From Pseudomonas caricapapayae (GTDB lineage Bacteria; Pseudomonadota; Gammaproteobacteria; Pseudomonadales; Pseudomonadaceae), in contig NZ_LJPW01000128.1 in NCBI RefSeq assembly GCF_001400735.1, forward strand, positions 1-50,691: 50,691 nucleotides of DNA, written 5' to 3'. Positions 25,682-34,783 of this stretch are shown here, in pieces; position 1 is the stretch's first letter; each line of letters starts with the position of its first letter. Under the pieces are notes generated by a model. The model did no database searches. It saw nothing but the letters and a program-made list of their open reading frames with translations, and was not told the origin of the DNA. The position numbers and the translations under genes were made by a program.

Positions 25682-28600
25682 TCAAAGACTCAGGTCGATG
25701 CCGACAACACCGTTGGCGTGATACATCTTGATGGATGAGTTGCTGATGGTGGACCTGCGTCCATCCGTCATGCTGCCGTTGAGTTGCCATGGCCCGGTCT
25801 TTGGAAGAGCCCAGCCGCTAGTGTTTGCCACGTAGTCAGAAGACTGAAGGTTTCCAACTTTCAGCCAGCTGATTGAGCCGTCCTCGATAAACGCCGAACG
25901 GATGAATGTCTGTCCTCCAGTAATGCCGAACAACGACTGCGGCGATTGTGAGCTGGTATTCATCACCAAGAACGTATCGGCCCTCACCACGAACTGCGAG
26001 GTGGTGCCAGCCGCCCCGCTCTCGAGTCCCAGCCCGAACCCGGCCGCGTACGGGATGTTGTTCTGTGTGAGCTCCATCCTCACCGACCAGATCCCGGCCA
26101 GCTTGTTGTTGGTGGTGGCCAGCGCGCTGGTTGTCTGTTGAATCGCAACGGTCGCGTCGTTTGCCTTGGCCTGCGCAGTCTCAATCCGAGTAGACAGAGC
26201 ACCGTCAGCGTTAGACCTCGTGGTTGCTTCGGACTGAATGGCCGCCTGAACCGTTGCTTGGTTTGCGGTGACCGTCGCCGTCAGGTTCGTGATCTGCTGA
26301 GCGGCTGCCTCCCTGTCGGTGGCCTGTGCAGTTTCTACGATGCTAATTTTCGCATCGTTGTTTGCCACTTTTGCATCCAACAGCGTGGTGCGCTGCGCCT
26401 GAGCAAAATCATTTTCGGTTCGCGCCCTGACTTCCTGCGCGTAATTCGCTGTTTCGTCCCACGCCTTTAAGGCTGCGGCCATTTCGCCCTCTACGCCGTC
26501 ATCCCGCGACGCAGCTTGCACCGCATTCAGCTGAGTGGCGGTAGCGGTGGTCTTGCCGTCAACCGTAGCGATGTTGGCTGTATTCTTGGAGACCTGATCA
26601 GCCTGGGCGTTGGCCGAGCGGATCGACTGGCCGGCGTTCACCCAGTACGCAGGGTTGGGCGGGCCATTGGAACCGTTGGCCGCCGCAGGCACTGCCGCAA
26701 TGGCCGTCCAGAGGTTGTCACCTACGTGCACGGTGTTGTCCCGTACGTAGGCATCGGTGGGCACATAGACCAGCGCGTCGGTTATTTCCCCGATCTCGGC
26801 CTTCAACTCTTTCATGCGCTGGTTAACCGAGCCAGGCCCGTCACCGTCGATTAGATCGATACGGCCTAAAAAATGCTCGCCGAACTGGCTTTCGGTCAGT
26901 TGCTTGTCCAGCAGGTCAAGAACAGGGTTGGCATCGCTGCTTGTCTGCCCCATGACGCCGATACCGGCCGGATACCACGGCCCCACATTACCGGTCCGAT
27001 CCACCAGCCGCGCCCAGAAAAAGAACGTCACACCCGCCTTCAAGTGCTGCATGACGTGTTCCGACTGAGGGTAGGCCAGATCGCTGAGCTTCGTGGCCTT
27101 GGCCAGGTCGGTAGTCGGCCCGTACCAGATTTCGGTTCGCTGCGTATCCTCCACACCTGCCGGAAAGGTCCAGTTCAGTTTGATGCCGAAGATCATCGAC
27201 GCTGCAGTCAGCGACGTAACGGCAGGTGGCAAGCTGGTCTTGCCCTGCAAGTTCGTCAGCAGCGACGTGGCCGGCAAGGACGAGACGTTCAAGGCGCTGA
27301 CAGCGCGCACCCTGGCCATGTACTGACCGGAGTAGATACCCGGCACATCCACCGACTGCTCGCCAGTGCGCGGCACCTTGACCCACTCGCGCGAGCCCCA
27401 GCGCCATTCCACGTCGTATGCAACCGCGCCTGGCGCAGCGTCCCAGCTGATGGTCATATTGGTAATCGCGATGCCCTGCTCGATCACAACGTGCTGTGTC
27501 ACGAACACTGCGCCCGGCGCAGCCTGCACGCCCACCGGAATGCCGCTGATTGGACGGATGTCCACCACAGCGCCAAAGTCGATGGCGTCAAACTTGCTCG
27601 GCTCGTGCTGGATGCACTCGAGCTGATACTGGTGCCATTCCGGACGCGTGATGTTGCGCACCAGAAACTGCATCGTTTTCAGATCGTCGTATTCCAGAAT
27701 CCAGCCGCATTCCGCTTCCGGCACTTCACTGAAGCTGGCAGCCAAGGTGACACGTCGGCCACTGAGCGAGCTGATCACCCGTGCTTCGGTCTTGCCGCTC
27801 GGCAGGTTCACCCGCAGCTTGGCACCGGTCGACAGATCAATGTCACGGTCAACGGTAATGACCCGCCCCGCCACCGCGCTGATACGCCCGCCGTTCGCAC
27901 GACCTGCCAGCATGGGGTCAGCCACGGCGATAACCTGTCCGGTTTTGGGAATACCGCCGTCAAGGCCAACACGGAACGTTGCACCCCTTGTCTGTGTCTG
28001 CTCGGTGATTAGGGCGTACTGGCCTGCACGCTGAGCCTGGCCGAGCGAGGTGCAGCCGTAGGCATCTACGGACAGTTCGTTGACTGACCCGCTTTCGGCC
28101 AGCGCCAACTCGTCGAAGACCGGCTCTTTGTCCGTCGCAAAACTCTGGTCGGGGTTGTCCCACGTCACCATTGCCAGGTTGTGGCGGTCGCGCGCCCGGG
28201 TGCCCGAATACTGGATTTCACCATTGTTCAGGATCTGCGACGGGTTGTAGGTGTAGACCGGGTCGCCTGGCATGTCGGCGTTGAACGTGATCTGACTGCC
28301 ATCCCAGGTGCTCATGCCGTGGAAAATGGCCGACAAGTCCTGCAACACGGCGTAGGCATCCGCCTGCTTTTGCAGGTAGATGTTGCAGGTCAAACGCGGG
28401 TGCATGCCGCCTTTCCCGTCCGGCACCATCTGGTCGCAATACTGCGCAATGCGGTACAGATTCCAGCGGTCCACCATCGTGGCATCGATCCGGTGACCGA
28501 GGCCGTAATAATGGTTCAGAGCCAGGTCATAGCACACCCAGGCCGGGTTGTTGGTGTAAGCCTCTTTGAACGTGCCGTCCCAAATCCCGTTGCTGGTGCC

Positions 28601-29422
28601 TGCGCCAGACGTGGCATAGGTCCGGGTCTCCGGGTTGTAATTCGTCGGCACGCGCACAATGCGCCCACGCATCAGCACAGCTATCTTGGCGATATCACCG
28701 CCGAACTGCTGGGCGTCATATTCAACGCAGCCCACGGCGGTTAGCGGGAATTCCTGGTCGCTATCCACGACCTCGGCCACGGCGTCGACAAACATGCCGT
28801 CCTGAATCAGTGAGCTGTTGGCCTCGGGCGTGATCCGACGCACGCGCAAGGTCCAGCGACTGCCCGCAGGCAAGTTGAGCCGGTGACTGCGCTCGTACTT
28901 GGTGACGTTCTTGCGATCAACCAAGTCCGCGAGAACCTGCATGAACGGCCCGCCGTCGGTGGCCAGGTCAATGGCGTATTCGATGCGCACGCCGTTGATG
29001 TTGCCGCTCTGGTCCTGAGACTGCAGCTGTGGCCAGCTGAGACGCACACGCAGGGCGTCCAGCACCGGATTATTGACTGTGCGCAGGTAAGGCGTGGTGC
29101 TGAGCAACTGCTGGTTTACGTCGACTTCGTTGCTGGACTCGGCTATGCCCTCAAGGCGCTGCTGGTTCAGCTCGCCATTGCGGAACTGCCACTTCACGCC
29201 CGGAAAGTTGACAGTGCCGTCCTCGGCCACCAGTGGTGTGCCGTCGAGCTTTACCGAGCGCAGGCCGTTCACCGGTCCAACGATCGGCCCCCAGCTCCAC
29301 AGGTAAACGATGCGCGCGGTAGCAATCGAAGCTGTGCTGTTTAGCGCAATCGTCGGCTGCTTCTGTGTTGCCTCGCCGCCCTTGCTCCCGCGAATGCTTC
29401 GCGCTGCTACCGCACTTCCCAT
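25682..29422 (-). CDS. Host specificity protein J (tail tip attachment protein)
   Basis: A 1246-residue lambda gpJ-type protein at the distal end of the tail. It begins with the conserved hub region (KGGEATQKQPTIALNSTASIATARIVYLWSWGPIVGPVNGL), followed by the tail-hub domains, fibronectin-III-like repeats at about residues 635-830 and a long helical coiled-coil section at about 960-1130 (repeated ATxxQ/TATVTANQATVQ). A C-terminal DUF1983-like region comes last. It contacts the host receptor and controls specificity. It follows protein I after a 54-bp gap that holds an intrinsic terminator. Confidence 0.92.
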   Translation of the reverse strand: MGSAVAARSIRGSKGGEATQKQPTIALNSTASIATARIVYLWSWGPIVGPVNGLRSVKLDGTPLVAEDGTVNFPGVKWQFRNGELNQQRLEGIAESSNEVDVNQQLLSTTPYLRTVNNPVLDALRVRLSWPQLQSQDQSGNINGVRIEYAIDLATDGGPFMQVLADLVDRKNVTKYERSHRLNLPAGSRWTLRVRRITPEANSSLIQDGMFVDAVAEVVDSDQEFPLTAVGCVEYDAQQFGGDIAKIAVLMRGRIVRVPTNYNPETRTYATSGAGTSNGIWDGTFKEAYTNNPAWVCYDLALNHYYGLGHRIDATMVDRWNLYRIAQYCDQMVPDGKGGMHPRLTCNIYLQKQADAYAVLQDLSAIFHGMSTWDGSQITFNADMPGDPVYTYNPSQILNNGEIQYSGTRARDRHNLAMVTWDNPDQSFATDKEPVFDELALAESGSVNELSVDAYGCTSLGQAQRAGQYALITEQTQTRGATFRVGLDGGIPKTGQVIAVADPMLAGRANGGRISAVAGRVITVDRDIDLSTGAKLRVNLPSGKTEARVISSLSGRRVTLAASFSEVPEAECGWILEYDDLKTMQFLVRNITRPEWHQYQLECIQHEPSKFDAIDFGAVVDIRPISGIPVGVQAAPGAVFVTQHVVIEQGIAITNMTISWDAAPGAVAYDVEWRWGSREWVKVPRTGEQSVDVPGIYSGQYMARVRAVSALNVSSLPATSLLTNLQGKTSLPPAVTSLTAASMIFGIKLNWTFPAGVEDTQRTEIWYGPTTDLAKATKLSDLAYPQSEHVMQHLKAGVTFFFWARLVDRTGNVGPWYPAGIGVMGQTSSDANPVLDLLDKQLTESQFGEHFLGRIDLIDGDGPGSVNQRMKELKAEIGEITDALVYVPTDAYVRDNTVHVGDNLWTAIAAVPAAANGSNGPPNPAYWVNAGQSIRSANAQADQVSKNTANIATVDGKTTATATQLNAVQAASRDDGVEGEMAAALKAWDETANYAQEVRARTENDFAQAQRTTLLDAKVANNDAKISIVETAQATDREAAAQQITNLTATVTANQATVQAAIQSEATTRSNADGALSTRIETAQAKANDATVAIQQTTSALATTNNKLAGIWSVRMELTQNNIPYAAGFGLGLESGAAGTTSQFVVRADTFLVMNTSSQSPQSLFGITGGQTFIRSAFIEDGSISWLKVGNLQSSDYVANTSGWALPKTGPWQLNGSMTDGRRSTISNSSIKMYHANGVVGIDLSL

Positions 29423-29430
29423 ACCGCCCC

Positions 29431-29458
29431 CAGAAAAAAGAAAACCCGCCGAAGCGGG
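29431..29458 (-). terminator. Intrinsic terminator between I and J genes
   Basis: On the minus strand ACCCGC-TTCG-GCGGGT (29458-29443) with a stable UUCG tetraloop is followed by a T-rich tract (29442-29431). It lies inside the late operon and should be bypassed by Q antitermination. Confidence 0.85.
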
Positions 29459-29476
29459 TCTGGTGTTACCTGATGA

Positions 29477-30064
29477 TCAAACCTGATCTTGTGTGTAGAT
29501 GCCGCCAGACTCGACGGCCCCGCCGATCTCTCGTTCGCCGTAGAGCACGGGGTATGGGTTGCCCTGGGCAACAGTGGTAACAGCCCCGCCGAACCCGTAG
29601 CTGGGGCTGTTGCCGTCATCGTTGTTGTTGCCGGTGCTCGCGGTGGTTGTCGGTGACAGCATCTGCACCACACCGCCCAAACCCACTGCTCCACCCGCCG
29701 CCAGCAATCCCATTCCCAATGTGGTAGTAGTGCCGCCGGAGAAGAGACCACCCACGACGAGCGCCACACCCAGCACCACCTGGAACAGCCCAGCCTGCTT
29801 GCTGCCTTGGATCAGCGGCACGATGCGGATATCGGTGTTATCGCTGCCCTGCATATCGAACTCGCCTTCCACCGCGTTGCGCTTGCCACAGAAGACACTG
29901 AACACCAGGCCACGCTCTTCGCCGGTACGCAGGAACTTCTCGAAGCCTGGCTTCATCGCACACAGGGCATTCACGGCATCGCGCACGCTGTGTACGTCGA
30001 TGCGGTACTCCCGGCCGAAATGCTTGCGCAGAACGCCGTAGAGCACGATGGTGCGCATGGTCAT
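29477..30064 (-). CDS. Tail assembly protein I
   Basis: A 195-residue lambda gpI-like protein needed for tail tip assembly. The N-terminal half has a ubiquitin-like pattern (MRTIVLYGVLRKHFGREYRIDV, then AVNALCAMKPGFEKFL). The middle contains a hydrophobic glycine-rich segment at about residues 90-135 (VVLGVALVVGGLFSGG), typical of this family. It starts with a four-base overlap on the K-type gene (30061-30064) and sits between K and J as in lambda. Confidence 0.88.
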   Translation of the reverse strand: MTMRTIVLYGVLRKHFGREYRIDVHSVRDAVNALCAMKPGFEKFLRTGEERGLVFSVFCGKRNAVEGEFDMQGSDNTDIRIVPLIQGSKQAGLFQVVLGVALVVGGLFSGGTTTTLGMGLLAAGGAVGLGGVVQMLSPTTTASTGNNNDDGNSPSYGFGGAVTTVAQGNPYPVLYGEREIGGAVESGGIYTQDQV

Positions 30065-30843
30065 GGGGTGTATTCCTTGTGGCGCAGGATCAGTTTCACG
30101 CGGTTGGCCATCGACCAGCCGTAGACCTCACGGGCAGCCAGGCGACCGGGCATGTGGTGATAGATGAACGGACCAGACCCGCCCAGTGCCGGCGCGTCCT
30201 CGCTGTGCAGGCTGGCATCGGCCCCGAGGTAGATCGCGGCGTGGTTCGGGAAGTGACAAGGCCTGCCAACGGTAGGGACCTGGAACACCAGCAGGTCGCC
30301 GCGCTGGGGCTGTTCGACCCGGACGAAGCCGCAGGCCTCGTAGTTATCTTCGTAATGGCTGGGGCTGTCCGGATCTTCCCACCACAGTTCCTTGCGCTCA
30401 AAGTTCGGCAGCGGCAGTGAGGCCTCGCGGGCGTACCAGTCGCGGCAGGCCGCCCAGCAATCGAGCAGGCCATGCGAGAAGTCCCGGCCCAGCAAGGGGG
30501 CCTGGAAGCCGCTCGGTTTGAACCATTGAATGTCACCGCCAGGCCAGCTCACAATCGCCCAAGGCAATTCATGCAGCTCACAGCTGACCAGATCGGTCAT
30601 GCTTGGCGTTGCGGCTCGGTCGGGGTGGCTGTGCACGATGGCCAGCACCTCGCCCCTATCTTCTGCCGCCGCAGCGTCGTGCTTGTCGATCAGGAAGTGC
30701 TGCAGCGGGTTGGTGGCCACATTGCCGCACGGCACGTATTCACGCCCGGTCTCGGTCTTGACCAGCAGCCCGCAGGCCTCGGCCGGGTGTGACTGCTCGG
30801 CGTGCACCCGCATGGCGTCCTGAAGCTTTTGATTGATTCGCAT
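30061..30843 (-). CDS. Tail tip protein K (Mov34/NlpC-P60 peptidase)
   Basis: A 260-residue two-domain protein. An N-terminal JAB/Mov34 metallopeptidase region carries ACGLLV and HSHPDRAATPSMTD (zinc ligands in HxH-x7-SxxD form). A C-terminal NlpC/P60 cysteine peptidase region starts near LLDCWAACRDWY (catalytic Cys) and includes NHAAIYLG (His). It trims or opens peptidoglycan during tail assembly or DNA entry. The start is ATG 30843 because AGGGA lies just upstream; the frame to 30924 overlaps gene L. Confidence 0.88.
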   Translation of the reverse strand: MRINQKLQDAMRVHAEQSHPAEACGLLVKTETGREYVPCGNVATNPLQHFLIDKHDAAAAEDRGEVLAIVHSHPDRAATPSMTDLVSCELHELPWAIVSWPGGDIQWFKPSGFQAPLLGRDFSHGLLDCWAACRDWYAREASLPLPNFERKELWWEDPDSPSHYEDNYEACGFVRVEQPQRGDLLVFQVPTVGRPCHFPNHAAIYLGADASLHSEDAPALGGSGPFIYHHMPGRLAAREVYGWSMANRVKLILRHKEYTP

Positions 30844-30845
30844 GG

Positions 30846-31544
30846 TTATCCCTTGGCGATCAGGCTTGCGCCCATTGAGCCGCCGAACCGGCGGGTATTG
30901 CCGCGCAACTTGCAGCTGCTCCACCAGCCCCCGCAGCGGTCAAGCGCAGGGTTGTCGGTGGGTTCGTTCTTCTTGTCGAAATACGCGGTGCCTGTGTAGG
31001 CGCAGGCCTCCTGCCGGTACTGGCCGCGCATCGCCCAGCGGCACAGCTTGGTGATCTGCTGGGACGGCAGCTGCTGACCTTCCATGTCGATGGGGCTGGA
31101 AAGCTCGAAGCCGACCGCCGAAAAGTTCTCTTCGGTCTTCTGCTCGATCCTCCAAAGGCTGGTGCGGCACTGATCTGCAGCATCCGGGTTACCGCCGTCG
31201 AAGTTCGCGGCATCCAGGAAGTGCTTGAAGGTTTCGATCACCTTGAAATCCGCGCCAGCGAGGTCCTTGAATTGAAGGCAAAGCGCTGACACTGCTCGCG
31301 GAATACCCGATAGCTCGTTGGCCAGCCTGAGCTTGGGTGTGGCTGGGCGGCCATCACCACGGATATCTAAACCGGTGACCTCTATCTGGATAGGCGAATA
31401 CAGCTGGCCCTGCCAGATGATGTCGCCCTCATGCTCATGCCCGTGGAAGCGCCAGAGCGTGGCTCCCAGCCTCGTCGCATCCAGTTCGTACAGGCGAATC
31501 TGGTTGCCGGGCTCCAGCTTCTGGATGTCCGCGCTGTAAATCAT
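30846..31544 (-). CDS. Minor tail protein L
   Basis: A 232-residue gpL-family tail tip protein. It shows the usual opening (MIYSADIQKLEPGNQIRLYELDAT) and four conserved cysteines in the C-terminal half (LCRWAMRGQYRQEACAYTG and LDRCGGWWSSCKLR). These match the region reported to bind an iron-sulfur cluster in lambda gpL. It lies between M and K as expected. The start at 31544 is an ATG. Confidence 0.88.
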   Translation of the reverse strand: MIYSADIQKLEPGNQIRLYELDATRLGATLWRFHGHEHEGDIIWQGQLYSPIQIEVTGLDIRGDGRPATPKLRLANELSGIPRAVSALCLQFKDLAGADFKVIETFKHFLDAANFDGGNPDAADQCRTSLWRIEQKTEENFSAVGFELSSPIDMEGQQLPSQQITKLCRWAMRGQYRQEACAYTGTAYFDKKNEPTDNPALDRCGGWWSSCKLRGNTRRFGGSMGASLIAKG

Positions 31545-31558
31545 GGTGGTTACCTACG

Positions 31559-31581
31559 AAAAACCCCGCACTTGGCGGGGT
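31559..31581 (-). terminator. Intrinsic terminator between M and L genes
   Basis: ACCCCGC (31581-31575 on the minus strand) pairs with GCGGGGT (31569-31563) around five bases and is followed by five T (31563-31559). It touches the stop codon of gene M. Confidence 0.85.
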
Positions 31582-31925
31582 CAGGGTTTGGAGGTTTGCT
31601 TGAAGTTGGCGGAGATAGAGTGCAGGCCGCCACCGAGAGAATTTGGCTTGTATCCCTTAGCCTTGTAAAAGCCCTGAACCCCACCAGGTGGTGTCCATAT
31701 GAACGACTTGTACCCTTCATGACGGTCCAGAAAGTCACGTACCTGTTGCAGCTTCTGACCTGGGCCATACCTTCCAGTTACTGTTACGTCCCAAGCCTCA
31801 GTTCGGTTGTTTATTCCCACTCCACCAGATTGGGAGTAACCGTCCCCGAAGTCGTTCTCCCAAGTGCGTTGAGACACATCACCAGACGCGCCGACCTGCA
31901 CATCGAAATCGAATGTTTCAGCCAT
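31581..31925 (-). CDS. Minor tail protein M
   Basis: A 114-residue gpM-like tail tip protein (phage minor tail family). The core includes ENDFGDGYSQSGGVGIN and GYKSFIWTPPGG, which are conserved in the family. ATG 31925 is chosen as start because it overlaps the tape-measure stop (TAATG), giving translational coupling; an in-frame start 15 bases earlier is less likely. A terminator begins at its stop codon. Confidence 0.86.
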   Translation of the reverse strand: MAETFDFDVQVGASGDVSQRTWENDFGDGYSQSGGVGINNRTEAWDVTVTGRYGPGQKLQQVRDFLDRHEGYKSFIWTPPGGVQGFYKAKGYKPNSLGGGLHSISANFKQTSKP

Positions 31926-34498
31926 TACGCGCGCCTCCAAAGACGTCCGCCTTGGCGCATCTCTCTGTCCAGAAACTGCCCGAGCTGCGCCTCAAGTGCC
32001 GAAGATATCGCCGAACCCTGTTTGGCCGCGTCCGCGTTAGTCATGCCGGGCTGAGCCTGGACATTCACTGGCGCGTTGATGGTGAAAGACGGCGCACCGC
32101 CAGTACCACTCCCGGCCTTATCAGCCAGGTACTTCGTCAGGTCGCGGTTTTGGTTCGGGTTGAGCACGCGCTCACCGCCATCGAGCAGCCAGGTGCCTTC
32201 CTTTGGGATGTTGTCCATACCGTTGTGAGCCATACCGGCGAGCGCTGATGACGATACGGCTGCAACCATTGGTGCAGTTGCAGCAGCAGCGGCGATTGCA
32301 GCGGCCGGTGCAGCCGCAGGTCCGATCAGTGGAATGCCGGCGGTCGATGCGTAGGCGTTCAGCGCTGCCTGTGCCGAGGCTGCTTGCGCGTTGGCGATCA
32401 ACCCGGCGGCCGCCGCCGATTGGCCGCTTTTACCAACGAGCAGTTGAATGCCCTGATAGATGAGCCACTGCGCTGCCATATCAGCCAGAGCATTGATCAT
32501 CGACTTCGCCATGTTTCCGGCGAAGTCGGCTATGGCGTCAGAAGCGTCCGCCGCGCCAGTAACAACATCAGAGAAAACATTACCCAGGCCGCCGGTCAAA
32601 TCATCCAGGCTACCAGACACGAAATCGGCCGCGATGGCGGAGTAGTTTTCTGCCGCATCAACGTAGTTCTGCCAGGCATCGCTCACGCCCGCCATCCAGT
32701 TGGACTGGGCCTCGTCAATCCGATTGTAATAATCCTGCTGGATGACCATTCGTTCGGCCAGCGCCTCGGAGAGCATGCCAGTCTCTTTGGCGTACTGCTC
32801 TGCGCTGATATCACCAGTGTTGCGTTGCTCCTGAAGGCCCTTCGCTTTGCGAGCGTAGTCCTCTTGAATGGCCATATCCTGTTTCAGGCGGTCCCGCGCC
32901 TTGTCGCCCATTCCTGCGCCAGCAAGCTCCATATCGAAGCCCGCACCAATGGAAGCGTTTTCATCCTTGAGTGCGGCAAGGAAGCTTGCCGCCTTGGCCT
33001 CTTCCTCGTTGGCAACCTTGAGTTTTTGGAGTGCGTCCAGCTCCGATGCCAGGCCCTCAAGGCGCTTTTGCTGAACAGCGTTGATCCCGACCAGCTTGCC
33101 CGATGCGACCTCGAAGCGAATCTTGTCTACTTCCGTGGCGTTTTTCTGTGCGTCCGTGCTGGTGTTGATCAGCGCAATCTGGCGTTGCAGGTCGGTCTCG
33201 GAGCTTTTGACAGTGTCGCTCAATTTCTTGGCAGCTGATTCAGCGTCCTTTGCAGCCTGCTTGGCCGCGTCCAAAGCTTTACGATCTACATCGCTGCCTT
33301 TGCCACCCTCATTACTAAAACCGGTGCCGCCGAACAGCCGCTGGTACTCAGCGGCCGCTGCGCGGGCGTCAGTAATGTATTGCTGGATCGTGTCGCCAGC
33401 CAAGGGCGTTTCCAGGCTTTCCTTGATACCCGCCGCGGCCTCGGCAGCCACACCGAAGTTTATCTTGGCTTCGGCGGCCATATCCTTTGAGTTTTGCGCA
33501 AACTTTTTTGAGGCATCACCAAAGCTGAGCTGGGAAAGAGCAGCTTGCCCGGACGAATCAAGCTTTTGAATGTACCCTACAGCAGTAGAAAACATACCAA
33601 CCAATGTGTTGGCGATGATTTTTGAGACCCTCACCACTCCATCACCGGCGCTGACAATAAAGGCAGTGGCGGTTACAAGCTTATCGCTCATTTCCCCTAC
33701 TACTTTGGTAACACCACCACCCGCCTTAATACTGTCATTAAGATCCCTGGTCATTTGCTGAACCACAGGCATAAAATCGTCGGCGATCTTGTTTTTTGTG
33801 CCCTGCAAGTTTTGCATGAGCCCCACAAGCTCGCTCGAAAACTGTTTCGATACGGCTATAGTTTGAACGCTGAGAATAGCGCCGGCGGACTCCGCAGCTT
33901 CGCCCAGTTGCTTAAACTCTTTCCCGCCGTTGCGCAATAAGGGAACGAGTGCGCTAGCCTCGTCGGCAATGCCTTCCATATAGAAAGTCATTTCAGCCTG
34001 GGAGACGTTCGCCTTTTCAAGGCTTGATACATACAGCTGGAGCGCTTCTGCGCTATTGAGTTTCTTAAAGCTCTCGGCGGTCACGCCGACCTTCGGCGCA
34101 ATGACTTCAAAGAAGTCTTTCAGCTCGCCGCCGCCGGTGTTGAAGAAGTCGCCCAGCTTGTCGTTGGTATCCTTGAAGATGTCCGCGAGCTTTTCCTGCT
34201 CTACGCCGACTGTTTTCGCGCCCGCTGCGTACTTCTGGAACTCAGTTGTACCGAGGCCAGCGAGGGCTGCAAGGTTTGATACTTCCTTTGAACTGCTGGC
34301 TGTATATGCGACGAGGCCGGTCAGGACTGCGGGCACGCCAGCAATGGCGACGCCTACACCCTTGGCCAGATTTTCAAAAGACTTGGCGATTTCTGCATTG
34401 CGTTTCCTTGCCTCCTGGCTTGCTCTGTCTAGCGGCCCGGTGAACGATCCAATCCTGGCCACCAAATCCAGCGTCAGCGTGCCCAGTGACTTGCTCAT
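31925..34498 (-). CDS. Tape measure protein
   Basis: An 857-residue tape-measure protein (lambda gpH role) that fixes tail length and is ejected with DNA. The N-terminus opens LGTLTLDLVARIGSFTGPLDRASQ, typical of the family. Long helical coiled-coil stretches fill residues 20-640, and a hydrophobic Ala/Gly-rich segment lies at about 690-790 (AAAGLIANAQAASAQAALNAYAS). The short length predicts a comparatively short tail. A strong terminator and a small membrane-protein gene precede it. Confidence 0.93.
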   Translation of the reverse strand: MSKSLGTLTLDLVARIGSFTGPLDRASQEARKRNAEIAKSFENLAKGVGVAIAGVPAVLTGLVAYTASSSKEVSNLAALAGLGTTEFQKYAAGAKTVGVEQEKLADIFKDTNDKLGDFFNTGGGELKDFFEVIAPKVGVTAESFKKLNSAEALQLYVSSLEKANVSQAEMTFYMEGIADEASALVPLLRNGGKEFKQLGEAAESAGAILSVQTIAVSKQFSSELVGLMQNLQGTKNKIADDFMPVVQQMTRDLNDSIKAGGGVTKVVGEMSDKLVTATAFIVSAGDGVVRVSKIIANTLVGMFSTAVGYIQKLDSSGQAALSQLSFGDASKKFAQNSKDMAAEAKINFGVAAEAAAGIKESLETPLAGDTIQQYITDARAAAAEYQRLFGGTGFSNEGGKGSDVDRKALDAAKQAAKDAESAAKKLSDTVKSSETDLQRQIALINTSTDAQKNATEVDKIRFEVASGKLVGINAVQQKRLEGLASELDALQKLKVANEEEAKAASFLAALKDENASIGAGFDMELAGAGMGDKARDRLKQDMAIQEDYARKAKGLQEQRNTGDISAEQYAKETGMLSEALAERMVIQQDYYNRIDEAQSNWMAGVSDAWQNYVDAAENYSAIAADFVSGSLDDLTGGLGNVFSDVVTGAADASDAIADFAGNMAKSMINALADMAAQWLIYQGIQLLVGKSGQSAAAAGLIANAQAASAQAALNAYASTAGIPLIGPAAAPAAAIAAAAATAPMVAAVSSSALAGMAHNGMDNIPKEGTWLLDGGERVLNPNQNRDLTKYLADKAGSGTGGAPSFTINAPVNVQAQPGMTNADAAKQGSAISSALEAQLGQFLDREMRQGGRLWRRA

Positions 34499-34516
34499 TC
34501 AGCTTTTCTCCAGACG

Positions 34517-34542
34517 AAAAAAAGCCCGCACGTGCGGGCTTT
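34517..34542 (-). terminator. Intrinsic terminator upstream of the tape measure gene
   Basis: AAAGCCCGCAC-GTGCGGGCTTT (34521-34542) is a perfect 11-bp palindrome with A/T tracts on both sides, giving a T-run after the hairpin on the minus strand. Confidence 0.85.
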
Positions 34543-34555
34543 TGAGATTTTTAGG

Positions 34556-34744
34556 TTATCCGTGATTCCACCAAGCAGCCGCCCTGGCCCACAGGTATGT
34601 AACAAGCCCGCCTAAAAAGATGAAAGCGCCAGTAAGCGGCTTTTCACCAAAGAAAGCGATTACTCCAACGCAACAGCAGAGCCCGCCAATCAGCATGAAC
34701 CCTTTGTAACGTTTACTCGTCTGCTCCGTAACAACTGGCCGCAT
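34556..34744 (-). CDS. Small two-helix membrane protein
   Basis: A 62-residue protein with two predicted transmembrane helices (GFMLIGGLCCCVGVIAFF and LTGAFIFLGGLVTYLWA). GGAGGA seven bases before ATG 34744 supports this start over ATG 34759. It lies between the tail assembly chaperone frameshift product and the tape measure gene. It could be a superinfection-exclusion or envelope protein, or a second small membrane effector; no family is recognised. Confidence 0.68.
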   Translation of the reverse strand: MRPVVTEQTSKRYKGFMLIGGLCCCVGVIAFFGEKPLTGAFIFLGGLVTYLWARAAAWWNHG

Positions 34745-34783
34745 AGCCTGATCCTCCATTTCAAAGAAAGAACTGTATCAATG

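Noticed and set aside
26873..28012. 379-residue plus-strand open frame opposite gene J
   Set aside because: Antisense to the J-type protein with no protein-like hydrophobic pattern.
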